Shown: positions 10,147 through 20,920 of the stretch, one piece after another
Layout of the letters: each line of letters opens with the position of its first letter
Numbering within the stretch: the stretch's first letter is position 1
Assembly (NCBI GenBank): GCA_020466095.1
Contig: CM035808.1
Span: 75,742,110-75,806,109, forward strand
Origin: Chlorops oryzae
Lineage: Eukaryota; Arthropoda; Insecta; Diptera; Chloropidae
Reading direction: 5' to 3'
Length of the DNA stretch: 64,000 nucleotides
Translations under genes and position numbers: made by a program
Notes under the pieces: model-generated
Database searches by the model: none
What the model was told of the DNA's origin: nothing
The model's input: only the letters and a program-made list of their open reading frames with translations

Positions 10147-13100
10147 CCTTCACCATTCTAAGGCTGCGTCAGCAGCACTACTCCTCCGTCTGGCAAAATC
10201 AGGGGAGGACATATGCCTAATCCAGGAACCCTGGTTCTCGCAGGAACGGGTTTGTGGATTAAACCAACCAGGCTACACCCTGGTATCACCTGGCACAGGT
10301 AAGGTACGAGCCTGTATCCTAATTAAGAATTCAATTGACATGATTGCACTCAACAGGTTCTGCGATGACGACAACGCCAGCATAGCGGTCAGAGCGGGTG
10401 GTTCGCCACTATGGATAGCGTCCTGCTACATGGCGCATGACCATGGGCCTAACCCTCCAGGCAACCTTTTAAGGGCCTTGACAGCAGAAGCCAACAGGAC
10501 ACACACCCCCATAATCATAGGGGCGGATGCAAACTCCCATCATCAGGTGTGGGGCAGCACCGACACGAATGAAAGGGGTGAGTCACTTTTTGATTATATA
10601 TTAAGCAACTGCCTTACAGTAGCTAACATAGGTGAGGAACCTACATTTTTGACCTCGAACCGTAGCGAGGTCCTAGACCTCACATTAATTAGTGAACGGT
10701 CATCTAGCCTTGTCCGGCAGTGGACGGTCTCTTCAGACTGCTCACTGTCAGACCATAGATATATTACCTTTATAGTTGGAGAGTTAGATACTAAAAATCC
10801 AACTAGGTTCACGAACAGGAAACGTACAAACTGGGAGAAGTTTCACTCCTCCCTTAAGTTTGCACTTGATCCGACACCTACTCCCATCCAGAGCATACAA
10901 AGCTTAGATGAAACAGTAGACACTTTCACGTTGGCCTACGAAACCGCGGCCAAAGCAGCATGTAACCCCGCTAAACCTAGGGGCAAACTTAAACCTCCCT
11001 GGTGGAATGCGGAAATCGCTATCCTTAGGAGGACATGTAGAAAATGCTTCAATGAAGCCAAAATAACATCGGACTGGCAACCCTATAGGGAGAACCTCCG
11101 AATATTTAAGTACGTCGTCAGGAAAGCGAAGCGATCGTCCTGGAGAACCTTCTGTGATAAAATAGAAAGCATCTCCGAAACGAATCGCCTACGCAAAATC
11201 CTAAGCTCGTCGCCAAGGTACCCAGGTTGCATCCAAAGGGAGAATGGGACCTGGACTGATACTCCCTCAGAAACCCTGGAGGTCCTCCTGGACACTCATT
11301 TCCCAGGTAGCTACCAGGAATCCGACCACAGACTTCCGTCCATACATCACTCCACGAATTCTTATCCCTCCCCCAGAAGGAGAATAAGTCAGAACCAAGT
11401 CAAATGGGCGATCAAATCGTTCGCCCCGTTTAAATCTCCTGGCCCAGATGGCATCATACCAGCCGACCTGCAACGCTCGTCGGAGTGGGCGATTCCCTGG
11501 CTTACAATGATTTACAACGCCTGTATGAAGTTCTCACATATTCCCGTTAAATGGCGGGAGTACAGAGTAATCTTTATACCTAAGGCAGGCAAAGCAAGTC
11601 ATACGAAACCGAAAGACTTTCGTCCCATCAGCCTTTCATCCTTTCTTCTGAAAACTTTCGAGAGGATCCTTGGCTACTTCATAAACGATACCATCAGTAT
11701 CGATAATATATCTGGATCTCAACATGCCTATACCAAAGGCAAATCTGTAGAGACAGCAATGCACAAAGTAATTCAACAAATTGAGAAATCACTTTCTCAC
11801 AAAGAATATACGCTCAGTGCGTTTGTAGACATAGAAGGGGCGTTCAACAACGTCTGCCCACAAGCCGTGACGTCAACTTTAGCCAACTTAGGAGTTGATG
11901 GCACGATAAATAACATAGTGAAAAGTCTACTTATTGATAGGACTATCACTGCGTCGGTGGGGAACACGCAGCACAGCAGAAAAGTGGAGAGAGGAACACC
12001 CCAAGGAGGTGTCCTCTCCCCCCTTCTCTGGAATCTGGTTGTGAACTCTCTGCTAACTGTACTCGATGACATCAGATGCAATGTAGTAGCGTACGCAGAT
12101 GACATTGCAATATCCGTCACCGGGAAGCATCTCGACATCATCTCGGATAGGATGTCTCAACATCTAGGAACACTCAGCCGCTGGAGCGGGGAGTGTGGAC
12201 TAAAAATCAATCCTAATAAAACGGAACTCGTACTCTTCTCCAGAAGATACAAGATCCCATCTTTCAACCTACCAAAATTAAATGGGGTTGTCTTGAAACT
12301 AAGCAGCCAAGTCAAATACTTAGGGCTGATACTCGACTCTAAGCTCCTATGGAGAGAAAACACCAAGGAGAGAGCCAGAAAAGCACTCTGTGCGTTATAC
12401 TGCTGTAAAAGGGCAATAGGCACAAAATGGGGACTTTCCCCCAATTCTATACAATGGCTCTACCAAGCTGTGGTGGAACCGATCCTTCTATATGGCTCAA
12501 CCTTTTGGTGGCCGATCACCTATAAATCATCGTATATTCAAGCCTTAGACAGGGTGAGGAGACAGTCTGCTCTATTGATAACAAGAGCACTGAGAACTAC
12601 CCCCTCCAAGGCACTTTTTACAATCCTTTGTTGGCTACCAACATCACTCCTCATCAGACAACAAGCGAAGATCGCGGCTGCGCGATTGAACACCGTCTGC
12701 CGATGGACCAGAACAGACACTGGTCACTCACAAATCTTGACAAAAGATTTCAGAATCCCGACTGATGTGGACTATCGCACCCCTTCGCTCTGCTTCGAAT
12801 GCGGATATACCACCCGCATACCGAGCAGGGAGGAGTGGTGCGATGGTCTACAAATCAACCGGGACGCAATTGAAATTTATACTGACGGCTCTAAACTCGA
12901 CTCAAGGGTAGGGTGCGGTATCTATTCTAACAGCTTAAACCTTAGTTCAGCCCTCCGTCTGCCTGACCACTGCAGTGTATTTCAAGCGGAGGTCATGGCC
13001 ATTAACCACGCCGCCAGGTGGCTCATGTGTAATGAGATATTTGGCAGGAATATTTACATTTTCACCGACAACCAGGCGGCTATCAAATCCTTTGATTGCG

Positions 13101-13711
13101 GACTGGAGTCCACATCAAAACTTGTCCAAGAATGCCGGAAATCTCTCAACGAGATAGCGGAACATTCAGCGGTATCCATTTGCTGGGTACCGGGGCACAG
13201 GGACATTGAAGGAAACTGCAAGGCCGATGAACTTGCTAAGATGGGCACATCGCTTCCAGAGACCTCCTTTTCTAACATAGGAATCCCACTGGCTACAGTG
13301 AAATTCCGCATAAAAGAAGAATATCTCGACCTGGCAAATAAGCTTTGGGTCGAAGAAGATTTCTGCAGGATCACTAGACAAACCTGGCCGTCTCTGAATA
13401 AGAGACGATCCAGTAACCTGGTGAAACTCAGCAACACCTCCATCCATCAGACGGTATCAGTTCTCACCGGCCATTGCCTGTTCGGCAGACATGCCGCAAG
13501 GCTGGGAGCCCCATACAATGACTTTTGCCGGAGCTGTCGCTCGGAGGAGGAGGAGGAATCCATTCTCCACCTCCTGTGTCAGTGCCCGGCCTTAGCGTCA
13601 AAAAGACTGTCTCTACTGGGACACACCTTTCTGACCAGCCTCACCGAACTGTCAGAAATCAAAATTTCAGACATCGCGCGGTTCATCAGGAAGTCAAATT
13701 GGCTTCCATAG
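10124..13711 (+). CDS. Non-LTR retrotransposon ORF2: endonuclease, reverse transcriptase, RNase H
   Basis: A 1195-residue polyprotein from ATG 10124. An N-terminal exonuclease/endonuclease/phosphatase-type nuclease (about 1-230) shows QINLHHSKAA, LIQEPW, GADANSHHQVWG and SDHRYI. The reverse transcriptase (about 420-760) shows FKSPGPDG, FRPISLSSF, VDIEGAFNNV, GTPQGGVLSPLLWN and the catalytic YADD. An RNase H domain (about 920-1060) shows IYTDGSKLDS, a FQAEVMAI helix with the catalytic Glu, FTDNQAAI and WVPGHRDIEGN. The C-terminus has a Cys/His cluster (CRSCRSEEEEESILHLLCQC). It is expected to nick target DNA and reverse-transcribe the element RNA in place. No disabling mutation is seen. Confidence 0.93.
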   Translation: MVKVLQINLHHSKAASAALLLRLAKSGEDICLIQEPWFSQERVCGLNQPGYTLVSPGTGKVRACILIKNSIDMIALNRFCDDDNASIAVRAGGSPLWIASCYMAHDHGPNPPGNLLRALTAEANRTHTPIIIGADANSHHQVWGSTDTNERGESLFDYILSNCLTVANIGEEPTFLTSNRSEVLDLTLISERSSSLVRQWTVSSDCSLSDHRYITFIVGELDTKNPTRFTNRKRTNWEKFHSSLKFALDPTPTPIQSIQSLDETVDTFTLAYETAAKAACNPAKPRGKLKPPWWNAEIAILRRTCRKCFNEAKITSDWQPYRENLRIFKYVVRKAKRSSWRTFCDKIESISETNRLRKILSSSPRYPGCIQRENGTWTDTPSETLEVLLDTHFPGSYQESDHRLPSIHHSTNSYPSPRRRISQNQVKWAIKSFAPFKSPGPDGIIPADLQRSSEWAIPWLTMIYNACMKFSHIPVKWREYRVIFIPKAGKASHTKPKDFRPISLSSFLLKTFERILGYFINDTISIDNISGSQHAYTKGKSVETAMHKVIQQIEKSLSHKEYTLSAFVDIEGAFNNVCPQAVTSTLANLGVDGTINNIVKSLLIDRTITASVGNTQHSRKVERGTPQGGVLSPLLWNLVVNSLLTVLDDIRCNVVAYADDIAISVTGKHLDIISDRMSQHLGTLSRWSGECGLKINPNKTELVLFSRRYKIPSFNLPKLNGVVLKLSSQVKYLGLILDSKLLWRENTKERARKALCALYCCKRAIGTKWGLSPNSIQWLYQAVVEPILLYGSTFWWPITYKSSYIQALDRVRRQSALLITRALRTTPSKALFTILCWLPTSLLIRQQAKIAAARLNTVCRWTRTDTGHSQILTKDFRIPTDVDYRTPSLCFECGYTTRIPSREEWCDGLQINRDAIEIYTDGSKLDSRVGCGIYSNSLNLSSALRLPDHCSVFQAEVMAINHAARWLMCNEIFGRNIYIFTDNQAAIKSFDCGLESTSKLVQECRKSLNEIAEHSAVSICWVPGHRDIEGNCKADELAKMGTSLPETSFSNIGIPLATVKFRIKEEYLDLANKLWVEEDFCRITRQTWPSLNKRRSSNLVKLSNTSIHQTVSVLTGHCLFGRHAARLGAPYNDFCRSCRSEEEEESILHLLCQCPALASKRLSLLGHTFLTSLTELSEIKISDIARFIRKSNWLP

Positions 13712-13822
13712 GAAGTAGAAAGGGGATAGTCGTGTCTCTATGGTACCACAAAGGGCCTATCTGTGAGCCTACGTGAGCTATAAGCTGCCGCACCAACCTA
13801 CCTACCTACCTACCCCACGTTC

Positions 13823-13962
13823 GGAAAAAAGAAAAAAGCATTGGGTGGTGCGATTCAGTAACCGTTTTTTTTTTGAACTCGTTTGATACTTCTATTTTGA
13901 ATTCACCTTTATGAATAAAACACAATCAAATGGATTTTTCTCTTACCGTAAAGTCTGACTAA
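13823..13962 (+). other. Presumed 5' leader of element C, second part
   Basis: Short AT-rich stretch between the non-LTR target duplication and the gag start codon of element C. It contains a 10-T run but no recognised signal. Confidence 0.5.
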
Positions 13963-15756
13963 ATGGAAAAGGAAGTAGGAGAATTGAAGCAGAATTTAAG
14001 GCAATCGGAAGATAGAGCAACAACTATTTTAGCGGAAGTGTGGGACCTTACTAAACAAATAAATCCCAGTAGAGAGGCAGTTACCTTATTAGAAGACAAT
14101 TTAGCTGTCAAGCGTTATACCCGTTTGGAAGAAGCGTTATTTCTCTTAGAAAACGCCAAACACTGCGTTGGTTCAAATACAGAAAAGAATAAGGAGAAAA
14201 TTAGTCAGTTGACAGAAACAGTCGCCCTTTTAGAAAAGAATTGCTTGGAATTGAGTAAAAGAATAAAAGCAAGCGCAGCGCTCATTGAGGAGTCTGAAGC
14301 AAATAACGAGATTCTCAGAGAAGCATTAAGTAGCGCTGTAGGAGGACAAGTAGCTGAAGAATTGGAACGAAGTAAGGCAGCAGCGAGGGAACAGAAGAAG
14401 GAAACCGAATACCTCAAGGTAGAAGTTAGAAATTTACGAGAAAGTTTAAAGAATCTCTGTCGCACTTCGCCCTCTCCTTCCCGTACTCCCACCCCAATAA
14501 CACCTGAGAAACCAAAACAATCCAGTCAGCGTAATAAGGTTAGAAATTGCATTCCACACCAAGGACTTAAGGATATAATTCAAGAAGCGAGTATTCCAAC
14601 TATAACAATTACAATGGCCAACCCTACAAATATTAGTGAAGTAATGAAAAATATTAACAGATTAGTACCATATTTCGCGGCCACCAATGGCCCGGAACTT
14701 AGAGCAGATGTTCATAGATTTATCGCCGGTTACGAATTAGCAAAATTAACAATTAATGAGCACGACACACAGAATGCAATAAAGTGCATTAAACAAAGAT
14801 TAGCGGGCCATGCTTTCGAGTCATTGTCAAACAAAGTTTTTAGCAATATTGACGAACTGTGCGAGTTCGTCAAACAAATTTTTCTAAAGAAGAGAACCCT
14901 CGAAGATATAAGAGCAGAAATGATATCGAGTAAACAGAAAGCAGGAGAATCTATTTGTCTTTTTGGGGGTAGGGTGGAGGCCTTATTGAATGAAGCAGAA
15001 AGTATCATTAGCGATAAATGGAGTGAACAGGAATCACTTTCAGCGTTAGACGAATATAAAAATTTAGCAGCTAAACGGTTTATAATGCGTTTAAGAGAGC
15101 CCTCAATCAAACATCGTTTCGTAGGATGCCAAAACAAAATCATTCGCGACCTCTTAAAAATAGGCGAGGAAGCCGAGGAGTTGTTTGGCGATACCCCCTT
15201 GCACATAAATACAGTGGACTCGGCTGGTCAAAATGCCACGAGAACCCCAAGTACACCTTAGTGTTCTTTCTGCCAGCGGGAGGGTCACTCGACTGAATCG
15301 TGTTTTCGTGCGAGAGGAAACAATCAGAGTAGTCGGAACGGCCAAGAAATGACCCGACGGACGCAAACTAACTGTACTTACTGCTCACGATGCGGTCATG
15401 TTTACAACAATTGTTTCGAGCGGCTCGGAAAACTTTTCTGTCAGGTATGTCTAATGAAAGGCCATGAAACTAATCCATTCTGCCAACAATCCGCACTAAC
15501 GGATGGGCGAAATTTTTCCAGACGAAATCCTTTTCCGGGGCCTACAGCATCAAACTCGCAAGCGGTAAACCAACAATCGACTCCAGCAAACTCCTTAACT
15601 AACAATCGAAGAAGCACAACTCCACAAACACAAGAACGAAATCCCAACAATCCAGTGCAGTGCTACAGATGTAAAGAATTTGGTCACATTGCCCGGAACT
15701 GCACCAAGCAACTACAGGATCAGGGAAACTTATTGCGGCCCAGTCGCGGCCAATAG
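13963..15756 (+). pseudogene. gag: gag of element C, interrupted by one in-frame TAG
   Basis: A single reading frame of 598 codons containing one stop, TAG at 15259-15261 (codon 433). Residues 1-165 are Glu/Lys-rich and likely coiled coil, followed by a Ser/Pro linker. Residues 205-430 form a capsid-like region (VPYFAATNGPELRADVHRF, ESICLFGGRVEALLNEAES). Immediately after the stop come four CCHC-type knuckles: CSFCQREGHSTESC (434), CTYCSRCGHVYNNC (471), CQVCLMKGHETNPFC (493) and CYRCKEFGHIARNC (567). The stop lies between capsid and nucleocapsid and could be a CAG-to-TAG change; readthrough is an alternative I cannot exclude. Gag would package the element RNA in cytoplasmic particles. The 3' end overlaps pol through a slippery heptamer. 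Confidence 0.85.
15723..15729 (+). promoter_or_regulatory. Predicted -1 frameshift site GGGAAAC between gag and pol of element C
   Basis: The heptamer is read as G-GGA-AAC in the gag frame, the X-XXY-YYZ register required for a -1 slip. A slip enters the pol frame at 15729, which is open into Pol. A modest stem using GGCC (15737-15740 with 15748-15751) lies a few bases downstream. The gag stop follows at 15754-15756. Confidence 0.75.
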
Positions 15757-18344
15757 ACTGGAATGCCGAAAATAATTGTAATAAACGGCCGAACCAGTTG
15801 TTGGAAGCCCAGCAACCGAAAGTAACGACACCAGACCCATTGGAAGAAAAACCCGCAATCGACGAAGTCCCTAGCTCCAATTCAAAGACGTTACGCAGTC
15901 AAAAGTCAACGGATTGTACTCCTTTAAAGGTCAAAAAACCTGTAAAGAAAGTGACATTCAATGACACAATAACAACATTTGTGTACGCCTTAGAAAAGGA
16001 CTCTGAGCTGAGGGGCATCAGCGATACAAAAACTAGAAATTTCATCTCAAAAGTAAAAAATTGTTTTTCGATTTTCAACTTTGTATTGTATATATTTCAA
16101 TTGATTTTAATAAATTCTATGAACTTTGTTGTGTCCAAAATGAATGAGTTAAAACAAAATTTTTGGATTTTCAGGGGTAAGAAAGAAACCTCAATATTCG
16201 ACTGCGAGTGTTCAAAAAACGCACAGTTCAGTTGGGGGAAATTACTTCGAAAATTTACCTTCAAATCAGGACACAATGAGGATGTAGCTAACAGTTTAAA
16301 TTTGAGACACGAGCTTCCGGTAGAAGATGCTTTTATAGAAATACCGTGCCAACAAACGTATAGGAGAAAAGCCACATTGTTAATTGTTTCTGGTGCGGAT
16401 ACCAGTTTGATTAGAAGAGAATCGTTAGCAGATGATGTAGACATTGATTTTAAAAAGGTTAAGCGTTTAGTAGGAGCTTTCGGAGGAGACTCCAGTACGA
16501 TAGGTGAAGTGAAAATAGAACACGATCAGATTCCGTCATTGAAGTTTAATATGCAAGTAGTCCCTTATGGTACAAATTTGCCAGCGGATGGTCTCCTTGG
16601 ACGAGATTCACTCTGGAATAAGACCATAACGGATACGATAAGAAAAAATATCACTTTTGTTGAAAAGGGAGCACAGATAGCTACCCTACCGTTAATTTTG
16701 AAGAGTTCTTCTTGTAATGTTCACGTGGCTAGAAAAATCACAATCCAACCGAGATCGATAAGAATAATTGCAGTTAGTACAGGGTTACTAGCGAATGATT
16801 TAGTGGTGCACAAAAGAGAAGTGGCACCAAACGTTTATATTGGAGAAAGTATTACAAAACCCCAGAATGGGTTGGGATATGTATCAGTTTTGAATGCCTC
16901 AGAGGATCAGGCTAAATTAGATATGAAAACCGAACTACAGTATAGTCTTTTAGAAGACTATGCCATGTTACGCGAGAATTTTTCTAAGTATGGAGATAAA
17001 AATTATAAATCACCCGTTTCTTGTTTGAATATTAATACGTATGTATCCGACTCCAGTGGGGAACGATTTCCGCTTTTAGTCAATACCCTGTCACTGGATG
17101 TTAACCTAAATGACGAAGAGCGAACGTCGCTATTGAAAATATGTGAAGATTTTCAGGACGTTTTCCATCTAAAAGGGGATTATCTAAGTTACACTACTAC
17201 TTTACGTCATGAAATCCCCACAGAACCTGGCCATCCACGAGTAAACATTAGACAGTATCGCCTGCCCGAAGCCCATAAAGAAGAGATAAATAGGCAAGTC
17301 GAGGAAATGCTCGAACAAGAGATTATAACCCCTGGTATTTCGCCATGGAATTCTCCCATTATTCTGGTGCCAAAGAAAAGTGGGCCAAATGGAGAAAAGA
17401 AGTGGAGGCTAGTGGTGGATTTTCGTAAATTGAATGAGCAAACGATTAAACAAGTTTTTCCAATTCCTAGGATTGACAAGATACTCGACCAGCTAGGGTG
17501 TAGTCGTTATTTTACCACGCTAGACTTAGCTAGCGGATACCATCAAGTATTGGTAGATGAGGACGACCGAAAGAAGACAGTCTTCAGAACAGGTCAGCGA
17601 CATTATGAATTTTTACGAATGCCGTTTGGCCTAACAGGGGCACCGGCAACATTCCAACGAATAATGAATCATATTCTTACAGGGATTCAAGGAATAGATG
17701 GTTTTGTTTACTTAGATGATATTGTAGTCTACGGCAGAAATTTAAAGGAGCACGAAATACGTTTGCGAAAGGTTCTACAGGCTCTAAGAGAAAACAACCT
17801 AAAAATACAAACAGAAAAGTGTCAATTTTTAAGAAGAGAGGTGGTTTATTTGGGTCATCGCTGTTCTGAGCAAGGTGTTTTGCCAGATCCAGGCAAGGTA
17901 GAGTGTGTGAAGCGTTTCCCAGCACCCAGGAATAAAAAACAACTACAATCTTTCCTGGGTTTGGTGAACTACTATAGGAAATTTATTCCCAATGCAGCCC
18001 GAATATTGCTGCCTCTAACAAATTTGTTAAAAAAGGATGTCGAGTACGAGTGGTCTGAGTCTTGTCAAAGCGCAATGGTAGCCTTAAAAACCGCTATTAC
18101 CAGTCCGCCGATTTTAAGATATGCGGATTTTTCTCAACCCTTCTTGCTGACTACAGATGCCAGCAATGAGGCTTTGGGAGCAATTCTATCACAAGGAGTT
18201 CTGGGAGAAGACCTACCGATTTATTTTGCAAGTAGAGCGTTGATTCAGACGGAACAAAGATACTCAACAATAGAGAAGGAGTTCTTGGCTATAGTGTGGG
18301 CCACAAAAAATTTTAGATCATATTTACTAGGACGTCATTTCACT
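15729..18344 (+). pseudogene. pol: pol of element C, 5' part (protease, RT, start of RNase H)
   Basis: Pol is in the -1 frame to gag. The protease region has IVSGADTS where the family consensus is DTGA, so the catalytic aspartate is replaced by valine (codon GTT). The reverse transcriptase (16.9-17.9 kb) is well formed: WRLVVDFRKLN, FTTLDLASGYHQV, MPFGLTGAPATFQ and the catalytic YLDD. RNase H begins with TTDASNEALGAI and breaks after the threonine codon ending at 18344, where copy A inserted (duplication CACT at 18341-18344 and 28264-28267). The frame resumes at 28268. The frame runs on 108 nt into the inserted LTR by chance. Protease loss plus the split make this copy non-functional. Confidence 0.9.
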
Positions 18345-20902
18345 TGTAATGAACTCTTTTTCGTAGCCGGGGTATTTACTCAGCCGAGTAACCAGACTCC
18401 AGTCCCTTACAAAAATTTATATTTGAAGGAGACACACAAACTAGACGTGTAAGAAAAGATGTTTATTAAAAGAGAGGGACCGGCTTCTTTAAGGCCGCCC
18501 CAAAATAAATTACAATCAAATAGGTGTATTACTGCCCGTCGCTGAGTGCAGGTGTTGGGCTCCAGCGATGATGATGTTCTCTCAGCGAAGGTGTACGGCG
18601 CAACGACGTCGTCTCAGTATGTAGCGAGATGTCGGTATAAACTACCGCCTAACGTCCCTCCAGAACTCCACCGTATTATTAGAGTTAAACCTCGGCCGAA
18701 TGTCTGCCCAGAATTTGACGCACGCACGCGTAGAACAGGTACAAACGCTTAATCCACACGTGCGTGAGCAATGGGTCACGGCAACGACAGGGAAACGTGG
18801 ATGTGTGGAACAGGTACAAACGCTTAATCCACACGGACACGCTCACTGAGTTACGCACGACAATTCCAACCGTACTCGAACCGCCGTACGTTCGTCCGAC
18901 CAAGAATGCACTCGTATGAAGAAATAAATGTCCGTGAAATGTCCGTCGAGAAAGTTGACGCATGCACGCGTGGAACAGGTACAAACGCTTAATCCACACG
19001 TGCGTGAGCAATGGGTCACGGCAACGACAGGGAAACGTGGATGTGTGGAACAGGTACAAACGCTTAATCCACACGGACACGCTCACTGAGTTACGCACGA
19101 CAATTCCAACCGTACTCGAACCGCCGTACGTTCGTCCGACCTAGAATGCACTCGTATGAAGAATAAAGGTCCGTGAAATGTCCGTCGAGAAAGTTGACGC
19201 ATGCACGCGTGGAACAGGTACAAACGCTTAATCCACACGTGCGTGAGCAATGGGTCACGGCAATGACAGGGACACGTGGACGTGTGGAACAGGTACAAAC
19301 GCTTAATCCACACGGACACGCTCACTGAGTTACGCACGACAATTCCAACCGTACTCGAACCGCCGTACGTTCGTCCGACCTAGAATGCACTCGTATGAAG
19401 AAATAAATGTCCGTGAAATGTCCGTCGAGAAAGTTGACGCATGTACGCATGGAACAGGTACAAACGCTTAATCCACACGTGCGTGAGCAATGGGTCACGG
19501 CAACGACAGGGAAACGTGGATGTGTGGAACAGGTACAAACGCTTAATCCACACAGACACGCTCACTGAGTTACGCACGACAATTCCAACCGTACTCGAAC
19601 CGCCGTACGTTCGTCCGACCTAGAATGTACTCGTATGAAGAATAAAGGTCCGTGAACTGTCCGTCGAGAAAGTTGACGCATGCACGCGTGGAACAGGTAC
19701 AAACGCTTAATCCACACGTGCGTGAGCAATGGGTCACGGCAACGACAGGGAAACGTGGACGTGTGGAACAGGTACAAACGCTTAATCCACACGGACACGC
19801 TCACTGAGTTACGCACGACAATTCCAACCGTACTCGAACCGCCGTACGTTCGTCCGACCTAGAATGCACTCGTATGAAGAATAAATGTCCGTGAAATGTC
19901 CGTCGAGAAAGTTGGCGCATGCACGCGTGGAACAGGTACAAACGCTTAATCCACACGTGCGTGAGCAATGGGTCACGGCAACGACAGGGAAACGTGGTTG
20001 TGTGGAACAGGTACAAACGCTTAATCCACACGGACACGCTCACTGAGTTACGCACGACAATTCCAACCGTACTCGAACCGCCGTACGTTCGTCCGACCTA
20101 GAATGCACTCGTATGAAGAATAAATGTCCGTGAAATGTCCGTCGAGAAAGTTGACGCATGCACGCGTGGAACAGGTACAAACGCTTAATCCACACGTGCG
20201 TGAGCAATGGGTCACGGCAACGACAGGGAAACGTGGATGTGTGGAACAGGTACAAACGCTTAATCCACACGGACACGCCCACTGAGTTACGCACGACAAT
20301 TTCAACACTATTCCCCTTCAGACACAATCACTAACTACGATCGTCAGTATTTACGTTTCGGCGAAACGTTTACCCACGTATACTGTGTACCAAGTAAACT
20401 TACATACGTTTCAAAACGTTCCGAAATGTCTTATCGGTTGGCGTTGCTATCTTCAACACGTGGACTCAAACTTCTCGTTAGATGCGAATGTTGCGTCTTC
20501 CTTCTGGCGATGTTCACTTCGTGGAGATCACTGGGAAAAGAGAGCGATTTCTGTGCGGCTCGCGCTTTTATCCTCTTTTTCGAGCTAGCGATGAGTTCCT
20601 TAGTTCGATGTATTGTCCGATAATTCCTTCAGCTGATATCGATCACTTTGCCTGGCGTATTTTAGAGGTGCGTCACACGGTGCATTGTCGACGTCCACAC
20701 GATTGCACATTTTAGAGGTGTGTCACACGGTGCATTGTCGACGTCCACACGATGGCACATTTTAGAGGTGCGTCACACGGTGCATTGTCGTCGTCCACAC
20801 GATTTCACATTTTAGAGGTTAAACATTTATTAAACCAAGGAAAAACATAATTAAACGAAAAACTGCAACCCCGCGTTAATCAATAATATGTGAGTCATCA
20901 CA
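18345..20902 (-). repeat. 3' LTR of Osvaldo-like copy A (2558 bp)
   Basis: Starts TGTAATGAACTC and ends GAGTCATCACA on the plus strand; in element sense it runs TGTGATGACTC to ATTACA. It contains six full 239-bp repeats plus one diverged unit, and three ~50-bp repeats near 20660-20815. A minus-strand AATAAA at 18462-18467, about 115 bp from the element end, is a plausible poly(A) signal. Confidence 0.92.
18716..20290. repeat. 239-bp tandem array in the 3' LTR of copy A
   Basis: Full units start near 18955, 19194, 19434, 19673, 19912 and 20151, preceded by a diverged unit at 18716. Each unit contains an internal 29-bp direct repeat beginning GGAACAGGTACAAACGC, with copies 75 bp apart. The open frames of 60 and 84 codons on the two strands are by-products of the repeat. 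Confidence 0.93.
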
Positions 20903-20920
20903 CCCCCCCTTTACTTTGCG
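20903..20920 (-). promoter_or_regulatory. Polypurine tract of copy A
   Basis: In element sense the sequence next to the 3' LTR reads AAAGTAAAGGGGGGG. This is the expected primer for plus-strand DNA synthesis. The ORF3 stop codon TAA lies inside it. Confidence 0.8.

Larger units (their letters stand above)
8060..13811 (+). mobile_element. Full-length non-LTR retrotransposon, I/LOA-type with RNase H
   Basis: A 5.75-kb element with two overlapping ORFs, a GC-rich 5' UTR and a (CCTA)n 3' tail (about 13790-13811). The flanking duplication ACCCCACGTTC is at 8049-8059 and 13812-13822; the exact edge is ambiguous by a base or two because of the tail. Neither ORF shows a stop or frameshift, so it looks full-length and possibly competent. 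Clade placement rests on the endonuclease, RT and RNase H order and is inference. Confidence 0.88.

Noticed and set aside
13525..13776. 83-codon plus-strand frame overlapping the end of ORF2
   Set aside because: It lies out of frame within the coding sequence of the non-LTR ORF2 and has no motif.
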